The position numbers and the translations under genes were made by a program. Source: Lysobacter auxotrophicus (GTDB lineage Bacteria > Pseudomonadota > Gammaproteobacteria > Xanthomonadales > Xanthomonadaceae). From it: a stretch of 64,000 nt of DNA. The notes beneath the pieces were generated by a model, which did not search any database, was not told the origin of the DNA, and saw only the letters and a list, made by a program, of their open reading frames with translations. Positions 51,824-61,801 of the stretch are shown piece after piece (the stretch's first letter is position 1; each line of letters opens with the position of its first letter). The stretch spans positions 3,224,001 to 3,288,000 of the forward strand of contig NZ_AP027041.1 of assembly GCF_027924565.1 (NCBI RefSeq), in the 5' to 3' direction.

Positions 51824-53791
51824 ATGCGCGGGCGCGGCTCGACAACGACGGGACACGAGGGCGACGCCCACGGCCGCGCGTGGCCGCATCGCCATCCGGT
51901 GATGACGGCGCTGGCGATCGTCGCCGTGCTGGTCGCCATCCTCCTCGCGATCTGGGACTGGAACTGGTTCAAGGGACCGGTCGAACGCCAGGTCAAGGCG
52001 CGCACCGGGCGCGAATTCCGCATCGGCGGCAACCTCGACGTCGATCTGGGCTGGACGCCGGTCGTCTCGGCCGAAAAGGTCAGTTTCGGTAACGCCGAGT
52101 GGTCGCGCGCACCGCAGATGGCGACCGCCGACCGCGCGGAGATCGGCATCGCCCTGTGGCCACTGCTGCGCCGGCAGGTGCTGCTGCCGCTGATCCGTCT
52201 GGACAACCCTCGCCTGCTGTTGGAAACCAATCCCAAGGGCGGCGACGGCAACTGGGTGTTCGGCGAAAAGGGCGGCGAGACGAACGTGCAGTTCCGCCGC
52301 GTCGACATCCAGCGCGGCTTTGTGCAGTTCCTGGATGCGCCGAGGAAAACCGACATCCGCGTGGGCGTGAGCAGCCAGAAGGCGGCAGCTCGCGATGCCT
52401 CGGCGCCGGTGTCCGTCGTCGGCGGCGGACTGTGGGAGAACAACAAATTCGTGCTGCAGGGATCGGCGGCCTCGCCGCTGCTGCTGCGCGATCGCGACGC
52501 GCCGTACCGCATCAACGTGCGCGCCTCGGCCGGCGCGACGCACGCCCACGCGCGCGGCACGCTGCTCGATCCGCTGCGTCTGCGCGGCTTCGACCTGCAG
52601 ATGAAGCTGTCCGGCCGCGACCTCGGCGACCTGTACCCGCTGCTCGGCCTCGCGATCCCGCACACGCCGCCGTATTCGCTCGACGGCCGCTTCAGCCGCG
52701 AGGGCGAGGTGTGGCATTACCGCAAGTTCGACGGCCGCATCGGCGACAGCGACATGCACGGCGATGCGAGCGTCGACACGAGCGGCAAGCGCCCGTACCT
52801 GCGCGCCGATTTGACGTCCCGGCGCCTGGATTTCGACGACCTCGCCGGCTTCGTCGGCGGGACGCCGCAGACCGGCGGCGGCGAGACGGCCAACGCCGAG
52901 CAGAACGCCGACGCCGCCAAACAGGACGCCAGCGCGCGCGTGCTGCCGCAGACGCCCTACAACCTGACCAAGCTGCGTGCGATGGACGCCGACGTGCGCC
53001 TGCGTGCGATGCGCATCAACGCGCCGAGCCTGCCGCTGGACGACATGGACGCGCACCTGCTGCTGGAAGGCGGCCTGGTCAAGCTGGATCCGCTGAATTT
53101 CGGCGTGGCCGAGGGCGAGATCCGTTCGCGCATCCGCATGGACGCGCGCACCGACACCATCCGCACGCGCGCCGATGCGAACCTCGCCGGGCTCAACCTC
53201 GGGAAGCTGCTGCCGAAGGTGGAGCTGACGCAGAACGCGATCGGCAAGATCAGCGGCCAGGTAGGCATCGAAGGCACCGGCAATTCCATCGCCGCGATGC
53301 TCGGCAGCAGCGACGGCAACATCGCCGTCGGCATGGGCCAAGGCCGCATCAGCAACCTGCTGATGGAAATGGCGGGCATCGATCTGGCGGAGATCATCAA
53401 GTTCAAGCTGGGCGGCGACAAGCAGATCCCGGTGCGCTGCGCGTTCGCCGACTTCGGCGTCGAGAACGGCCTGATGACCACGCGTTCGCTCGCGTTTGAC
53501 ACGACCGACACGATTCTGGTCGGCTCCGGCACGGTGAGCCTGCGCGACGAGAAGCTCGACCTGACGATCCGCCCGCGCCCGAAGGATCGCAGCCTGCTCG
53601 CCTTCCGTACGCCGCTGCGCGTGTCCGGTACGTTCAAGAAGCCGGGCGTTCGCCCGGATCTGGCGGCAGTGGGCCTGCGCGGCGCGATCGCACTGACGCT
53701 GGGAACGATCACGCCGCCGGCGGCGTTGCTCGCAACGCTGGAACTGGGTCCGGGTGAGGACTCGGGGTGCGGCGGCAAGTACGCGAAGTGA
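51824..53791 (+). CDS. AsmA family protein
   Basis: 655 residues with one N-terminal membrane helix (about 25-47) after a His/Arg-rich cytosolic start, then an AsmA domain: ARTGREFRIGGNLDVDLGWT, KVSFGNAEWS, LRRQVLLPLIRLDNPRLLLE, and a C-terminal AsmA_2-like segment (LLMEMAGIDLAEIIKFKLGG, RPRPKDRSLLAFRTPLRVSG). AsmA-like proteins bridge the periplasm and help move phospholipids to the outer membrane. An Asn/Ala/Asp-rich linker near 355-375 separates the two halves. The gene is alone. Confidence 0.92.
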   Translation: MRGRGSTTTGHEGDAHGRAWPHRHPVMTALAIVAVLVAILLAIWDWNWFKGPVERQVKARTGREFRIGGNLDVDLGWTPVVSAEKVSFGNAEWSRAPQMATADRAEIGIALWPLLRRQVLLPLIRLDNPRLLLETNPKGGDGNWVFGEKGGETNVQFRRVDIQRGFVQFLDAPRKTDIRVGVSSQKAAARDASAPVSVVGGGLWENNKFVLQGSAASPLLLRDRDAPYRINVRASAGATHAHARGTLLDPLRLRGFDLQMKLSGRDLGDLYPLLGLAIPHTPPYSLDGRFSREGEVWHYRKFDGRIGDSDMHGDASVDTSGKRPYLRADLTSRRLDFDDLAGFVGGTPQTGGGETANAEQNADAAKQDASARVLPQTPYNLTKLRAMDADVRLRAMRINAPSLPLDDMDAHLLLEGGLVKLDPLNFGVAEGEIRSRIRMDARTDTIRTRADANLAGLNLGKLLPKVELTQNAIGKISGQVGIEGTGNSIAAMLGSSDGNIAVGMGQGRISNLLMEMAGIDLAEIIKFKLGGDKQIPVRCAFADFGVENGLMTTRSLAFDTTDTILVGSGTVSLRDEKLDLTIRPRPKDRSLLAFRTPLRVSGTFKKPGVRPDLAAVGLRGAIALTLGTITPPAALLATLELGPGEDSGCGGKYAK

Positions 53792-53830
53792 TCCGGCGAC
53801 GTGATCCGGAACGAGCGATGAGCAATGAGA

Positions 53831-53852
53831 AACGAGCGAGCTGCTCGTTCCC
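53831..53852. terminator. Hairpin between convergent AsmA and CBS genes
   Basis: Stem AACGAGC / GCTCGTT with a 5-base loop. On the minus strand it is followed by TCTCATT, only weakly T-rich. Confidence 0.35.
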
Positions 53853-53861
53853 CGTCCTTCG

Positions 53862-54296
53862 CTAGCTGGCGATATACCGCTGCAGCTGATCCAGCTCCAG
53901 CTGCTGGTCCTCGATGACCGCCTTCACCAGGTCGCCGATCGACACGACGCCGAGCACCTGCCCGTTGTGCACGACCGGCAGATGGCGGATGCGCCGGTCG
54001 GTGACGATCTGCATGCAGCGATCGGTCGTGTCGTCCAGGCCGATGCTGATGACCTCTGCGGTCATGATGGTGCGCACCGGCGTGTCGGCGGAAGACCGAC
54101 CCTGCAGCACGATCTTTCTCGCGTAGTCGCGTTCCGACAGGATGCCGACGAGCCGCCCGCCGTCGAGCACCAGCACCGCGCCGATGCGTTTTTCGGCCAT
54201 GAGCCGTATCGCGTCGATGACGGGCGCGTCGGGTCCGATCGCGAACACTTCCGGCGCTTTGGCTTCGAGCAGTTGCCGCACGGTGCGCATGGCCAT
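53862..54296 (-). CDS. CBS-domain pair protein
   Basis: 144 residues, little besides two CBS domains: the first with AEKRIGAVLVLDGGRLVGIL and SERDYARKIVLQG, the second with VTDRRIRHLPVVHNGQVLGV and SIGDLVKAV. Such small proteins bind adenosyl nucleotides and regulate partners; the partner is unknown. ATG 54290 is an alternative start. Confidence 0.9.
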   Translation of the reverse strand: MAMRTVRQLLEAKAPEVFAIGPDAPVIDAIRLMAEKRIGAVLVLDGGRLVGILSERDYARKIVLQGRSSADTPVRTIMTAEVISIGLDDTTDRCMQIVTDRRIRHLPVVHNGQVLGVVSIGDLVKAVIEDQQLELDQLQRYIAS

Positions 54297-54400
54297 CTCC
54301 TTCGCCAGGGGGCTCGCGGCCGAGCATACTCCAGCGCGTCGTCAACGCACGCGAAGGCGCGGGACGCGTGACGAGTCGATGATTCGCGGCGCTCGCCGGC

Positions 54401-55414
54401 TCAGTCCACCGCCGAACCGCGAAGCCGCTGCACGCGATCGCCTTCGCCCAGCCTCTGCGCCGGAAGCACCGTGCGCGCCGGCTGCCAGCTGTCCACCAGG
54501 TATAGGGGACGCTGCTTGGCCTCGTCGTACAGGCGGCCGAGGTATTCGCCGATCACGCCCAGCGCGATCAGCTGCACGCCGCCGAGGAACAGGATCACCG
54601 ACATCATCGTCGGCCAGCCGGCGACCGGATCGCCCCACAGCAGCGCCTTGACGATGATCGCCACGCCGTAGAGGAACGCGACCAGCGCCGACAGCAACCC
54701 CAGGTACGTCGCCAGCCGCAGCGGCGCGGTGGAGAAACTGGTGATGCCTTCCAGCGCGAGGTTCCAAAGCCGCCACAGGTTGAACTTGCTGCGCCCGGCC
54801 ACGCGCGGTTCGCGGTGGTAGGCAATGGCGACGCGGTTGAAGCCGACCCAGCCGAACAGCCCCTTCATGAAGCGGTGCCGTTCGCGCAACTGCTGCAATG
54901 CGTGTAGCGCGCGCTCGGAGAGGAGTCGGAAATCGCCGGTGTCGGCAGGGATCGGCGTCTTCGACAGCGCGCCGATCACGCGATAGAACGTGTGCGCGGT
55001 GGCGCGCTTGAGCCAGCCTTCGCCCTCGCGTCCCATGCGCGTGCCGTGCACGTCGTCGAACCCCTCGCGCCACTTGGCGACGAACTGCGGGATCAGCTCC
55101 GGCGGGTCCTGCCCGTCGGCGTCGAGGATCAGCGCGGCGCCCTCCTCCACGCGGTCCAGGCCGGCGGTCAGCGCGAGTTCCTTGCCGAAATTGCGCGACA
55201 GGCGAAGCAGCGCGATGCGGCGGTCGGCCGCGGCAAGCTGCTGCATCACCGCCCACGTCGCGTCCTGGCTGCCGTCGTCGACGTAGAGCACCTGGCCGTC
55301 GACGCCGTCGCGCGCAAGCGCATCGAGCACCGCGGCGATGCGCGGCTGCAGCGCCGGCAGGCTGTCGGCCTCGTTGTAGGCGGCGATGACGACGGTCAGG
55401 CGGTCGTGGTTCAT
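54401..55414 (-). CDS. Family 2 glycosyltransferase (GtrB/DPM1-like) with two membrane helices
   Basis: 337 residues. The GT-A domain has TVVIAAYNEADSLPAL, LYVDDGSQDATW, DADGQDPPELIPQF (the DxD-like metal site) and ADTGDFRLLSERAL. Two C-terminal helices (about 235-260 and 270-300) are typical of undecaprenyl-phosphate sugar transferases such as GtrB or the ArnC group. It probably loads a sugar on polyprenyl phosphate at the cytoplasmic face of the inner membrane. No gtrA or sugar flippase is adjacent. The mtgA stop is 35 bases upstream, so both may be cotranscribed. Confidence 0.88.
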   Translation of the reverse strand: MNHDRLTVVIAAYNEADSLPALQPRIAAVLDALARDGVDGQVLYVDDGSQDATWAVMQQLAAADRRIALLRLSRNFGKELALTAGLDRVEEGAALILDADGQDPPELIPQFVAKWREGFDDVHGTRMGREGEGWLKRATAHTFYRVIGALSKTPIPADTGDFRLLSERALHALQQLRERHRFMKGLFGWVGFNRVAIAYHREPRVAGRSKFNLWRLWNLALEGITSFSTAPLRLATYLGLLSALVAFLYGVAIIVKALLWGDPVAGWPTMMSVILFLGGVQLIALGVIGEYLGRLYDEAKQRPLYLVDSWQPARTVLPAQRLGEGDRVQRLRGSAVD

Positions 55415-55449
55415 GGCCCGATGGTAGCCCGAGGGCCGGTCGCCCGCGC

Positions 55450-56247
55450 TCATTCCAGGCGCTGCAGGTAGTCCTTTCCGCCGATGTAGCGCATCTGGCG
55501 CTGGATCGCCTGCGCACGCCGCTGCACGTACGGGCCAGGCCTGGCGATGCTGTAGCGGCGCGGGCTCGGAAGCACCGCGGCCATGCGCGCGGCCTCGGCG
55601 GGCGACAGGCGGGCGGCATCCTTGTCGAAGTACGTGCGCGCCGCGGCCTGCGCGCCGTACACGCCATCGCCGAACTCGGCGACGTTGACGTACACCTCGA
55701 CGATGCGGTGCTTGGGCCACATCGCCTCGATCAGCACGGTGTACCAGGCCTCGATGCCCTTGCGCACCCAGCTGCGTCCGCTCCACAGGAACAGGTTCTT
55801 CGCCGTCTGCTGGCTGATGGTGCTGCCGCCGCGCACCTTGCGGCCGCGCTCGTTGTTCTTGCGTGCGCGCTCGATGGCCTTGAGGTCGAAGCCGTAGTGC
55901 TCGGCGAAGGTCTGGTCTTCCGACGCGATCACGGCCAGCGGCACGTACGGCGAGATCTCGTCCAGGTCGCGCCAGTCGTGCGCGATGCGGAACGAGAAAT
56001 CGCCATCGCCCCAGGCTTCGAGCTGGCGCGAGAACATGAAGGCGCTGAAGGGCGGATCGACGAAGCGCAGCGTGGCGACCTGGACCACGCTCAGCAGCAG
56101 CGCCGCGAACGGCAGCGCGATGATCCAGCGCAGCCAGCGGCGACGGCGCGGTGCCTGCGTCGGAGCCGGGACGGGCGTGGATGCGGCGGCGTTCAACTCT
56201 TGCACGAGCGGTGCTCCATCCCCATGGTGGTTCCCAAGCCTCTTCAC
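55450..56247 (-). CDS. mtgA: Monofunctional biosynthetic peptidoglycan transglycosylase
   Basis: 265 residues from a GTG at 56247; the start is uncertain because no in-frame ATG precedes the membrane helix. The one helix is at about 40-58. The GT51 domain has the catalytic E110 in [14 protein letters not shown], the [17 protein letters not shown] motif, the second acidic motif [16 protein letters not shown], and [15 protein letters not shown]. It polymerises lipid II into glycan without transpeptidase activity. Divergent from hslO. Confidence 0.92.
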   Translation of the reverse strand: MKRLGNHHGDGAPLVQELNAAASTPVPAPTQAPRRRRWLRWIIALPFAALLLSVVQVATLRFVDPPFSAFMFSRQLEAWGDGDFSFRIAHDWRDLDEISPYVPLAVIASEDQTFAEHYGFDLKAIERARKNNERGRKVRGGSTISQQTAKNLFLWSGRSWVRKGIEAWYTVLIEAMWPKHRIVEVYVNVAEFGDGVYGAQAAARTYFDKDAARLSPAEAARMAAVLPSPRRYSIARPGPYVQRRAQAIQRQMRYIGGKDYLQRLE

Positions 56248-56297
56248 ACGACCGCGCGCATTATTCCAATGACGCGCGCCAACCGCACGAGTCCCGC

Positions 56298-57218
56298 ATG
56301 ACCCAGACCGATACCGCGCCCGTTGGCGACCGCGACCAGTTGACCCGCTTCCTCATCGAGACCGCCGGCGTACGCGGCGTACGCGTGCATCTGGCCGACA
56401 CCTGGACGCAGATCCGCGAGCGCGCCGAGTATCCGCAGGCCGCGGCCGAGCTGCTGGGCGAATCGCTCGCCGCCGCGGCTGCCTTTACCGGCCACGCGAA
56501 GGTCGATGGCCGGCTGTCGGTCCAGCTGCGCGGGCACGGCGCGCTGCGCACGCTGTTCGCCGAATGCACCGCCGCCGGCACGCTGCGCGGCATCGCGCAG
56601 ATCGACGAGGACGCCGGCACCGTGTCGCGCGACCTGCGCGAACTGGGCGAAGGCGCGCTGCTGGCCATTACCATCGAGAACCCGTCGCTCGACGGCCGCG
56701 AGCCCATGCGTTACCAGGGCCTGGTCGGCCTGGAATCGGATTCGCTGGCGGGCGCGTTCGAGGATTACTTCCGCCAGTCCGAGCAGTTGCCGACGAGGCT
56801 GCTGCTTGCCGCCGACGAACGGCAGGCCGCGGCATTGCTGTTGCAGAAGCTGCCCGGGGATCATGGGGACGACGACGGATGGTCGCGCGTGGGTGCCCTG
56901 TTCGACACGCTCACCACACGCGAACTGCTGGAATGGTCGGCAGAGGACCTGCTGACCCGCCTGTTCCACGAGGACGGGGTGCAGGTGCTGGGGCGCAAGC
57001 CGCTTGCCTTCGCCTGTTCCTGTTCGCGGGAGCGGGTGGAGTCGATGCTGGTCTCCCTCGGCCAGGCCGAAGCGGAGGCCGCAGTCGAGGCGGCCGGTGG
57101 CGCCGCCCTGATCCGTTGCGAGTTTTGCGGACAGAGTTACCGTTTCGACGGAGAGGAAATCGCTAGCTTGTTTGCCGTGGCGACGACGGAAATGGCCGCT
57201 CCCGATAGGGTGCAGTGA
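56298..57218 (+). CDS. hslO: Redox-regulated chaperone Hsp33
   Basis: 306-residue cytosolic holdase chaperone activated by oxidation. [16 protein letters not shown] at the start, [16 protein letters not shown], and [20 protein letters not shown] belong to the core. The C-terminal zinc centre is C-S-C-S followed about 30 residues later by C-E-F-C-G, the expected four cysteines. The ATG at 56298 is supported by conservation of the following core. Confidence 0.95.
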   Translation: MTQTDTAPVGDRDQLTRFLIETAGVRGVRVHLADTWTQIRERAEYPQAAAELLGESLAAAAAFTGHAKVDGRLSVQLRGHGALRTLFAECTAAGTLRGIAQIDEDAGTVSRDLRELGEGALLAITIENPSLDGREPMRYQGLVGLESDSLAGAFEDYFRQSEQLPTRLLLAADERQAAALLLQKLPGDHGDDDGWSRVGALFDTLTTRELLEWSAEDLLTRLFHEDGVQVLGRKPLAFACSCSRERVESMLVSLGQAEAEAAVEAAGGAALIRCEFCGQSYRFDGEEIASLFAVATTEMAAPDRVQ

Positions 57219-57240
57219 CCGTCCGGAACGCCCCGGGGAA

Positions 57241-57269
57241 TTGTTAAATAAACATAAACGGTCTATAGT
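57241..57269 (+). promoter_or_regulatory. Sigma-70-like promoter of the exported protein gene
   Basis: TTGTTA (57241-57246), 17-base spacer, TATAGT (57264-57269), in an unusually AT-rich stretch, 54 bases before the ATG at 57324. One of the best -35/-10 pairs in the window. Confidence 0.65.
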
Positions 57270-57323
57270 CGCGGTCCTCAGGAGAGGGGAACTCCGCCCG
57301 GTTTGTCCGGTCGTAACCAAGAC

Positions 57324-58184
57324 ATGAACACGCGCCTGCTTCGACTGCCGTTGACCCTGATGCTCGCCATTGGCGTGGCGTCGGGCGTGCACGCGCAGTC
57401 CAGGCCGACCGCTGCGGAAACGACCTATCTCCCGGTCTGGAACCAGAGCAGCGGCAAGCTCGAATACCTCCTCCAGCTCGAACCCACCGGCGCGCCGGTC
57501 GCGGGCGCCCGCTGGCGCGTGGGCAGCAACACGCTCGATGCCGCCTTCGGGCTGGAAGCGGGCGACACGCTCGGCCTGGTCTGTGATCGCAAGACCGGCC
57601 TGGCCGGCGCCATCGGCAACCTCGCCAACCACTGCGCGCTCGCCTCGCTCGACGATGACGACGACCGCTCGGGCGCCCGCCAGGGCACGCTCGGCGCGAG
57701 CCTGAGCCGCGCCGGCGGCAAGCTCGGTCTGGCACTGGGAACCGGTCGCGACACCCTGCCCGCCTGGTTGAGCCCGAACGCGAAGTTCAGCAAGGTCGAC
57801 CAGAACACGCTCACCGTGTACGGCCAGAAGAACATCGGCCGCGAGGCCACGGTGTCCATCGGCGGCACGTGGGCGCGCGCCAAGCTCATTCCCGCCGGCG
57901 AGATGCCGGCACTCGCCGATCGCTGGAATACCCGCAGCGTCAGCGTGGGCGCCGGCATGGGCAATTTCAGCGCGAACATCGTCGGCCGCGTGGTCGACAC
58001 GCCCGGCGAGCCCGGGCAGTGGGAAGGCCTCGGCGTCGGCCTGACCTGGCGCACGCCGTGGAGCGGACAGCTCACCGTCGGCGCCGAAAACGTCGTGACG
58101 CGCGGCAAGAATCCGTTCGCGCCGGACAACAGCGACAAGGACGAGGGCACCGTGCCTTACGTCCGGTACGAGCAGGATCTCTGA
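57324..58184 (+). CDS. Exported protein of unknown function
   Basis: 286 residues with a signal peptide ending GVHAQ (about residue 25). The mature part has alternating short beta-like segments rich in Gly, Ser, Thr and aromatic residues (VGSNTLDAAFGLEAGDTLGL, NTLTVYGQKNIGREATVSIG, RWNTRSVSVGAGMGNFSANI, WEGLGVGLTWRTPWSGQLTV), which suggests an outer-membrane beta-barrel or a beta-rich periplasmic protein. It ends YVRYEQDL, without the C-terminal aromatic residue usual for barrels. I do not recognise a family. It has its own promoter and precedes two TonB receptors. Confidence 0.7.
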   Translation: MNTRLLRLPLTLMLAIGVASGVHAQSRPTAAETTYLPVWNQSSGKLEYLLQLEPTGAPVAGARWRVGSNTLDAAFGLEAGDTLGLVCDRKTGLAGAIGNLANHCALASLDDDDDRSGARQGTLGASLSRAGGKLGLALGTGRDTLPAWLSPNAKFSKVDQNTLTVYGQKNIGREATVSIGGTWARAKLIPAGEMPALADRWNTRSVSVGAGMGNFSANIVGRVVDTPGEPGQWEGLGVGLTWRTPWSGQLTVGAENVVTRGKNPFAPDNSDKDEGTVPYVRYEQDL

Positions 58185-58258
58185 CGATCCACCTTTGACC
58201 TTGCAGTAGCCGCGCGACCCGGTTCGAGCTGCCTGCTACAACGTCCAGACTTCCCGAC

Positions 58259-58288
58259 CGGCCGCGTCCACTACGCGGCCGTTCGTCG
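58259..58288 (+). terminator. Hairpin after the exported protein gene
   Basis: Perfect 9-pair stem CGGCCGCGT / ACGCGGCCG with a 5-base loop, followed by TTCGTCGTTT. T-rich but interrupted. Confidence 0.5.
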
Positions 58289-58382
58289 TTTCAGATCCCT
58301 CGATTCGACCGTTCCCCTGCCCGTACGGCTGGATACCGGCCGGTATGGACTTCACATGTTCGAAACTGTGCGTTAACGACAC

Positions 58383-58411
58383 TTTCACTTCTCGCCCAAG
58401 CTGGTTAGGAT
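58383..58411 (+). promoter_or_regulatory. Promoter of TonB receptor 1, duplicated in receptor 2
   Basis: TTTCAC (58383-58388), 17 bases, TAGGAT (58406-58411), then CGGGTT. The same two hexamers with the same 17-base spacing precede the next receptor. A roughly 80-base leader follows, with shared blocks CCTTGCCG, TTTTGGCG, CCCATGGGA and GGAGAGAGAG. Confidence 0.65.
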
Positions 58412-58496
58412 CGGGTTGCCTTGCCGATTTTGGCGCCCTCATTGACGCCACCGGCCAGGTCCCATGGGATCCATCGACTCACGCTTGGAGAGAGAG

Positions 58497-61451
58497 ATGA
58501 ACTTGAAGACCACCCCGCTCCGCGACGCGATTGTGTATTCGCTCGCGGTCGGCACCACCGCGATCGCCGGTACCGGCATTGCGGTTGCGCAGGAAACCCA
58601 GCAGCAGACCACCACGCTCGATCGCATCGAAGTCACCGGCTCGCGCATCCGCCAGGTCGACATCGAGACCGAAGCGCCGGTGCTCACCATCACCCGCGCA
58701 GACATCGAACAGCAGGGCTTCCAGTCGGTCGCCGACATCCTGCAGAACATTTCCGCCGTCGGCGCCCCGGCCATCAGCCGCGCCTCCCCGCTGACCGCAG
58801 GCGAGAACGTCGGCGGCCAGTTCATCAGCATGCGCAACATGGGTACGCAGCGCACGCTGATCCTGGTCAACGGCAAGCGCCTGGGCATCAGCACCAGCGG
58901 TAACCAGGACGTGTCGCTCATCCCGACCGTCGCGGTCGAGCGCGTCGAAGTGCTGAAGGACGGCGCCTCGTCGATCTACGGCTCCGACGCAATCGCCGGC
59001 GTGGTGAACATCATCACCCGTTCGAACTTCGAAGGCGCCACCGTCGACGCGTACTACGGCCAGTACAGCGAAGGCGACGGCGAGACCACGCGCGCTTCGG
59101 GCATCCTCGGCTTCACCGGCGACCGCGGTTCGATCACCACCGCCGTGGAATACCGCAAGGAAGAAGAAGTCTTCGCGCGCGATCGCCCCTACTCGGCCTA
59201 CCCGCAGAGCGACCGTCACCCGACGCGCAACTGGACCACGGTGAGCCAGTGGGGCGTGATCAACCTGCCGGCCGGCCTCGGCGGCAACCGCGTGCTCAAC
59301 GAGGGCGCCGACTGGCGCAACATCGCCAACTACCACGCGCTCAACACCAACACCGGCACCACCGCCGCCGATCCGAACGGCTCGACGGTCGACAAGACCA
59401 ACACCAACCAGCAGACGCACCTGCGCACGCCGCTGGAAAGCCGCTCGCTGTTCGTCAACGGTCTGTTCGATATCACCGACGACGTGCGCTTCCGTGGCGA
59501 CGTGCTGTACACCGAGCGCGAAGCCGTGCGCCAGGTGGCCGGTTATCCGTTCCAGAGTGCGTCGGCCGGCCCGATCCCGGGCGGCTTCACGATGTCGCGC
59601 GACAGTTACTACAACCCGGTCGGCATCGACCAGGGCTACGCGACGCCGCAGGACGTGAACTTCTGGCGCCGCACGTGGGAAGTGCCGCGCGTCGACATGC
59701 CGAGCTCCACCACGTGGCGCTTCTCCGCCGCGGTGGAAGGCAGCTTCGGCGTCGCCGACCGCATCTTCGACTGGGACGTCAACTACCTCTACAACAACAA
59801 CAAGGTCCATCAGGAAAACTACGGCAACCTCAACATCGACCGCACGCGTCAGTCGGTGGGTGCCTCGTTCCTGGATACCGATGGCGTCGTCAAGTGCGGT
59901 GCGCCGGGCGCGGTGATCATCGGCTGCGTGCCGTGGAACCCGTTCATCCCGTACGGTCGCGTGGGCGATGGCGGCCTGACCGGCAACCAGGCGCTGCAGG
60001 ACTGGCTGTTCCAGCGTCTGAATTCCTCGGGTGAAACCGAAACGACGGTGTACTCGGCCAACATCAGCGGTTCGGTCGCCACGCTGCCGGGCGGCGACCT
60101 GGGCTTTGCCGTCGGTTACGAAAACCGCAAGGAAGAAGGTCGCTTCATTCCGGACGCGCAGGCCGTGACCGGCAACTCGACGACGCTGGCCGGCGGCCCG
60201 ACGCAGGGCAGCTACACCGTCGACGAGGTGTACGCCGAGCTCTTCATCCCCGTGCTGGCCGATCTGCCGGGCGCGAAGGAACTGAGCTTCAACATCGCCA
60301 GCCGTTACTCGGACTACGACACCTTCGGCGACACGGTCAACAGCAAGTTCGGCTTCAAGTGGAAGCCGCTGGACTCGCTGCTGTTCCGCGGGACGTACGC
60401 CGAGGGCTTCCGCGCCCCGACGATCAACGACCTGTACGGCGGCGGTTCGCAGACCTTCTCGACTTTCGCCGACCCTTGCGATACGCGCTTTGGCGTCGCC
60501 GCGTCCAACCCCGCCGTCGTGGCGAGCTGCGCGCGCGACATCGCCAACGCCGCCACGTACCGCCAGTTGCAGCAGGGCTTCGTGCCCAGCTCGCAGCAGT
60601 CGGTGCAGACCCCGGTGCCGTTCTTCTCCGGTTCCAATCCGAACCTGATTCCTGAAACCTCGGAGTCGAAGACGCTTGGTGTCGTGTGGAGCCCGGAATT
60701 CGTCCAAGGGCTGAACGTGAGCCTGGACTGGTGGAAGATCCGCATCGACGACACGATCGTGGCCGACACGCCGACGCAGATGCTCAACGACTGCTACGTG
60801 CAGAACGACCTGACCCGCTGCACCAACTTCACCCGCGATCCGGTGCTGGGTTACGTCAACACGCTGTCGTTCACGGGCATCAACGCCGGTTATCGCGAAG
60901 CCGAAGGTTATGACCTGGACCTGGGCTACCGCTTGCCCACGGAACGCTTCGGCAACTACAACGTCTCGTGGCAGACGACCTACACGAGCCGCGACGAGAT
61001 CAAGACCGACACCAACCCGACCACGCTCCCCCAGCAGCTGGTCGGCTACGCGACGTCGCCGGGCTTCCTCGGCACGTTCCGTATCCGCTCCAACGCCAGC
61101 CTGACCTGGGACATGGGGCCGTGGAGCGCCACCTGGGGTGCGCGTTACTACTCCAAGCAGAAGGAAACCTGCCTCTCGGCTACGCTGTTCCCCGAGGAAT
61201 GCTCGGATCCGGGCTTCATCGCCGGCAACCCGCAGCAGACGCGCCCGATCAACGAGCACGGCTCCAACACGTTCCACGATCTGGAATTCCGCTGGAAGGC
61301 GCCGTGGAACGCTACGGTCGCGCTGGGCGCCAACAACGTGTTCGACCACGTGGGCCCGGTGATGTACAGCCAGCCGAGTGCGAACGTGTCCTACCAGGGC
61401 CAGTTCGACATCGGTCGTTTCATCTACATGAAGTACCAGCAGCGCTTCTGA
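58497..61451 (+). CDS. TonB-dependent receptor
   Basis: 984 residues from the ATG at 58497 (GGAGAGAGAG site). Signal peptide to about residue 31 (GIAVAQ); the segment TLDRIEVTGSRIRQVDIETE resembles a TonB box region; the plug domain has TLILVNGKRLG, VAVERVEVLKDGASSIYGSD and AIAGVVNIITR. A 22-strand-type barrel follows, ending YMKYQQRF with the C-terminal phenylalanine for BAM assembly. Large receptors of this oar-like class in Xanthomonadaceae import iron complexes or glycans and peptides; the ligand is unknown. A terminator follows, so it is its own transcription unit. Confidence 0.93.
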   Translation: MNLKTTPLRDAIVYSLAVGTTAIAGTGIAVAQETQQQTTTLDRIEVTGSRIRQVDIETEAPVLTITRADIEQQGFQSVADILQNISAVGAPAISRASPLTAGENVGGQFISMRNMGTQRTLILVNGKRLGISTSGNQDVSLIPTVAVERVEVLKDGASSIYGSDAIAGVVNIITRSNFEGATVDAYYGQYSEGDGETTRASGILGFTGDRGSITTAVEYRKEEEVFARDRPYSAYPQSDRHPTRNWTTVSQWGVINLPAGLGGNRVLNEGADWRNIANYHALNTNTGTTAADPNGSTVDKTNTNQQTHLRTPLESRSLFVNGLFDITDDVRFRGDVLYTEREAVRQVAGYPFQSASAGPIPGGFTMSRDSYYNPVGIDQGYATPQDVNFWRRTWEVPRVDMPSSTTWRFSAAVEGSFGVADRIFDWDVNYLYNNNKVHQENYGNLNIDRTRQSVGASFLDTDGVVKCGAPGAVIIGCVPWNPFIPYGRVGDGGLTGNQALQDWLFQRLNSSGETETTVYSANISGSVATLPGGDLGFAVGYENRKEEGRFIPDAQAVTGNSTTLAGGPTQGSYTVDEVYAELFIPVLADLPGAKELSFNIASRYSDYDTFGDTVNSKFGFKWKPLDSLLFRGTYAEGFRAPTINDLYGGGSQTFSTFADPCDTRFGVAASNPAVVASCARDIANAATYRQLQQGFVPSSQQSVQTPVPFFSGSNPNLIPETSESKTLGVVWSPEFVQGLNVSLDWWKIRIDDTIVADTPTQMLNDCYVQNDLTRCTNFTRDPVLGYVNTLSFTGINAGYREAEGYDLDLGYRLPTERFGNYNVSWQTTYTSRDEIKTDTNPTTLPQQLVGYATSPGFLGTFRIRSNASLTWDMGPWSATWGARYYSKQKETCLSATLFPEECSDPGFIAGNPQQTRPINEHGSNTFHDLEFRWKAPWNATVALGANNVFDHVGPVMYSQPSANVSYQGQFDIGRFIYMKYQQRF

Positions 61452-61473
61452 TCCACCTGCGGTGGAGCAATCG

Positions 61474-61502
61474 AGCGGCCCCGAAAGGGGCCGCTTTTTT
61501 TA
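61474..61502 (+). terminator. Rho-independent terminator of TonB receptor 1
   Basis: Perfect 9-pair stem AGCGGCCCC / GGGGCCGCT with a GAAA loop, followed by a run of seven T. The following 180 bases up to the next promoter show nothing else. Confidence 0.9.
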
Positions 61503-61684
61503 TGCACGACGCGGCTCCCCCGTCCGCTGACGCCATGCGCCCCCGCTGCGCCTGTCGCGTGCCGTCCGTCTGGAAGCGGACCCATCCGCCACGCGTTCGC
61601 GATGGAGCCGCTCGCTGTGCCGATTCAGGCATACCGCAATGCAGCATGAGTTGTCACGATCCGATAACCGGTCGTTAACTTGTC

Positions 61685-61713
61685 TTTCACTTTTCTGGCG
61701 ACGGGGTTAGGAT
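61685..61713 (+). promoter_or_regulatory. Promoter of TonB receptor 2
   Basis: TTTCAC (61685-61690), 17 bases, TAGGAT (61708-61713), preceded by GTTAAC as in the first receptor. The leader to the ATG at 61802 shares blocks with the leader of receptor 1. Confidence 0.65.
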
Positions 61714-61801
61714 CGGGTTAAGCCTTGCCGTTTTTGGCGTCTTTTTTGACTCCGTCGGCTGGGCCCCATGGGAAGTACCACCTGAGTTTTCGGAGAGAGA
61801 G

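Noticed and set aside
58479-61349. 956-codon open frame on the minus strand across TonB receptor 1
   Set aside because: Antisense shadow of a clear receptor gene, with low-complexity composition and no motif.
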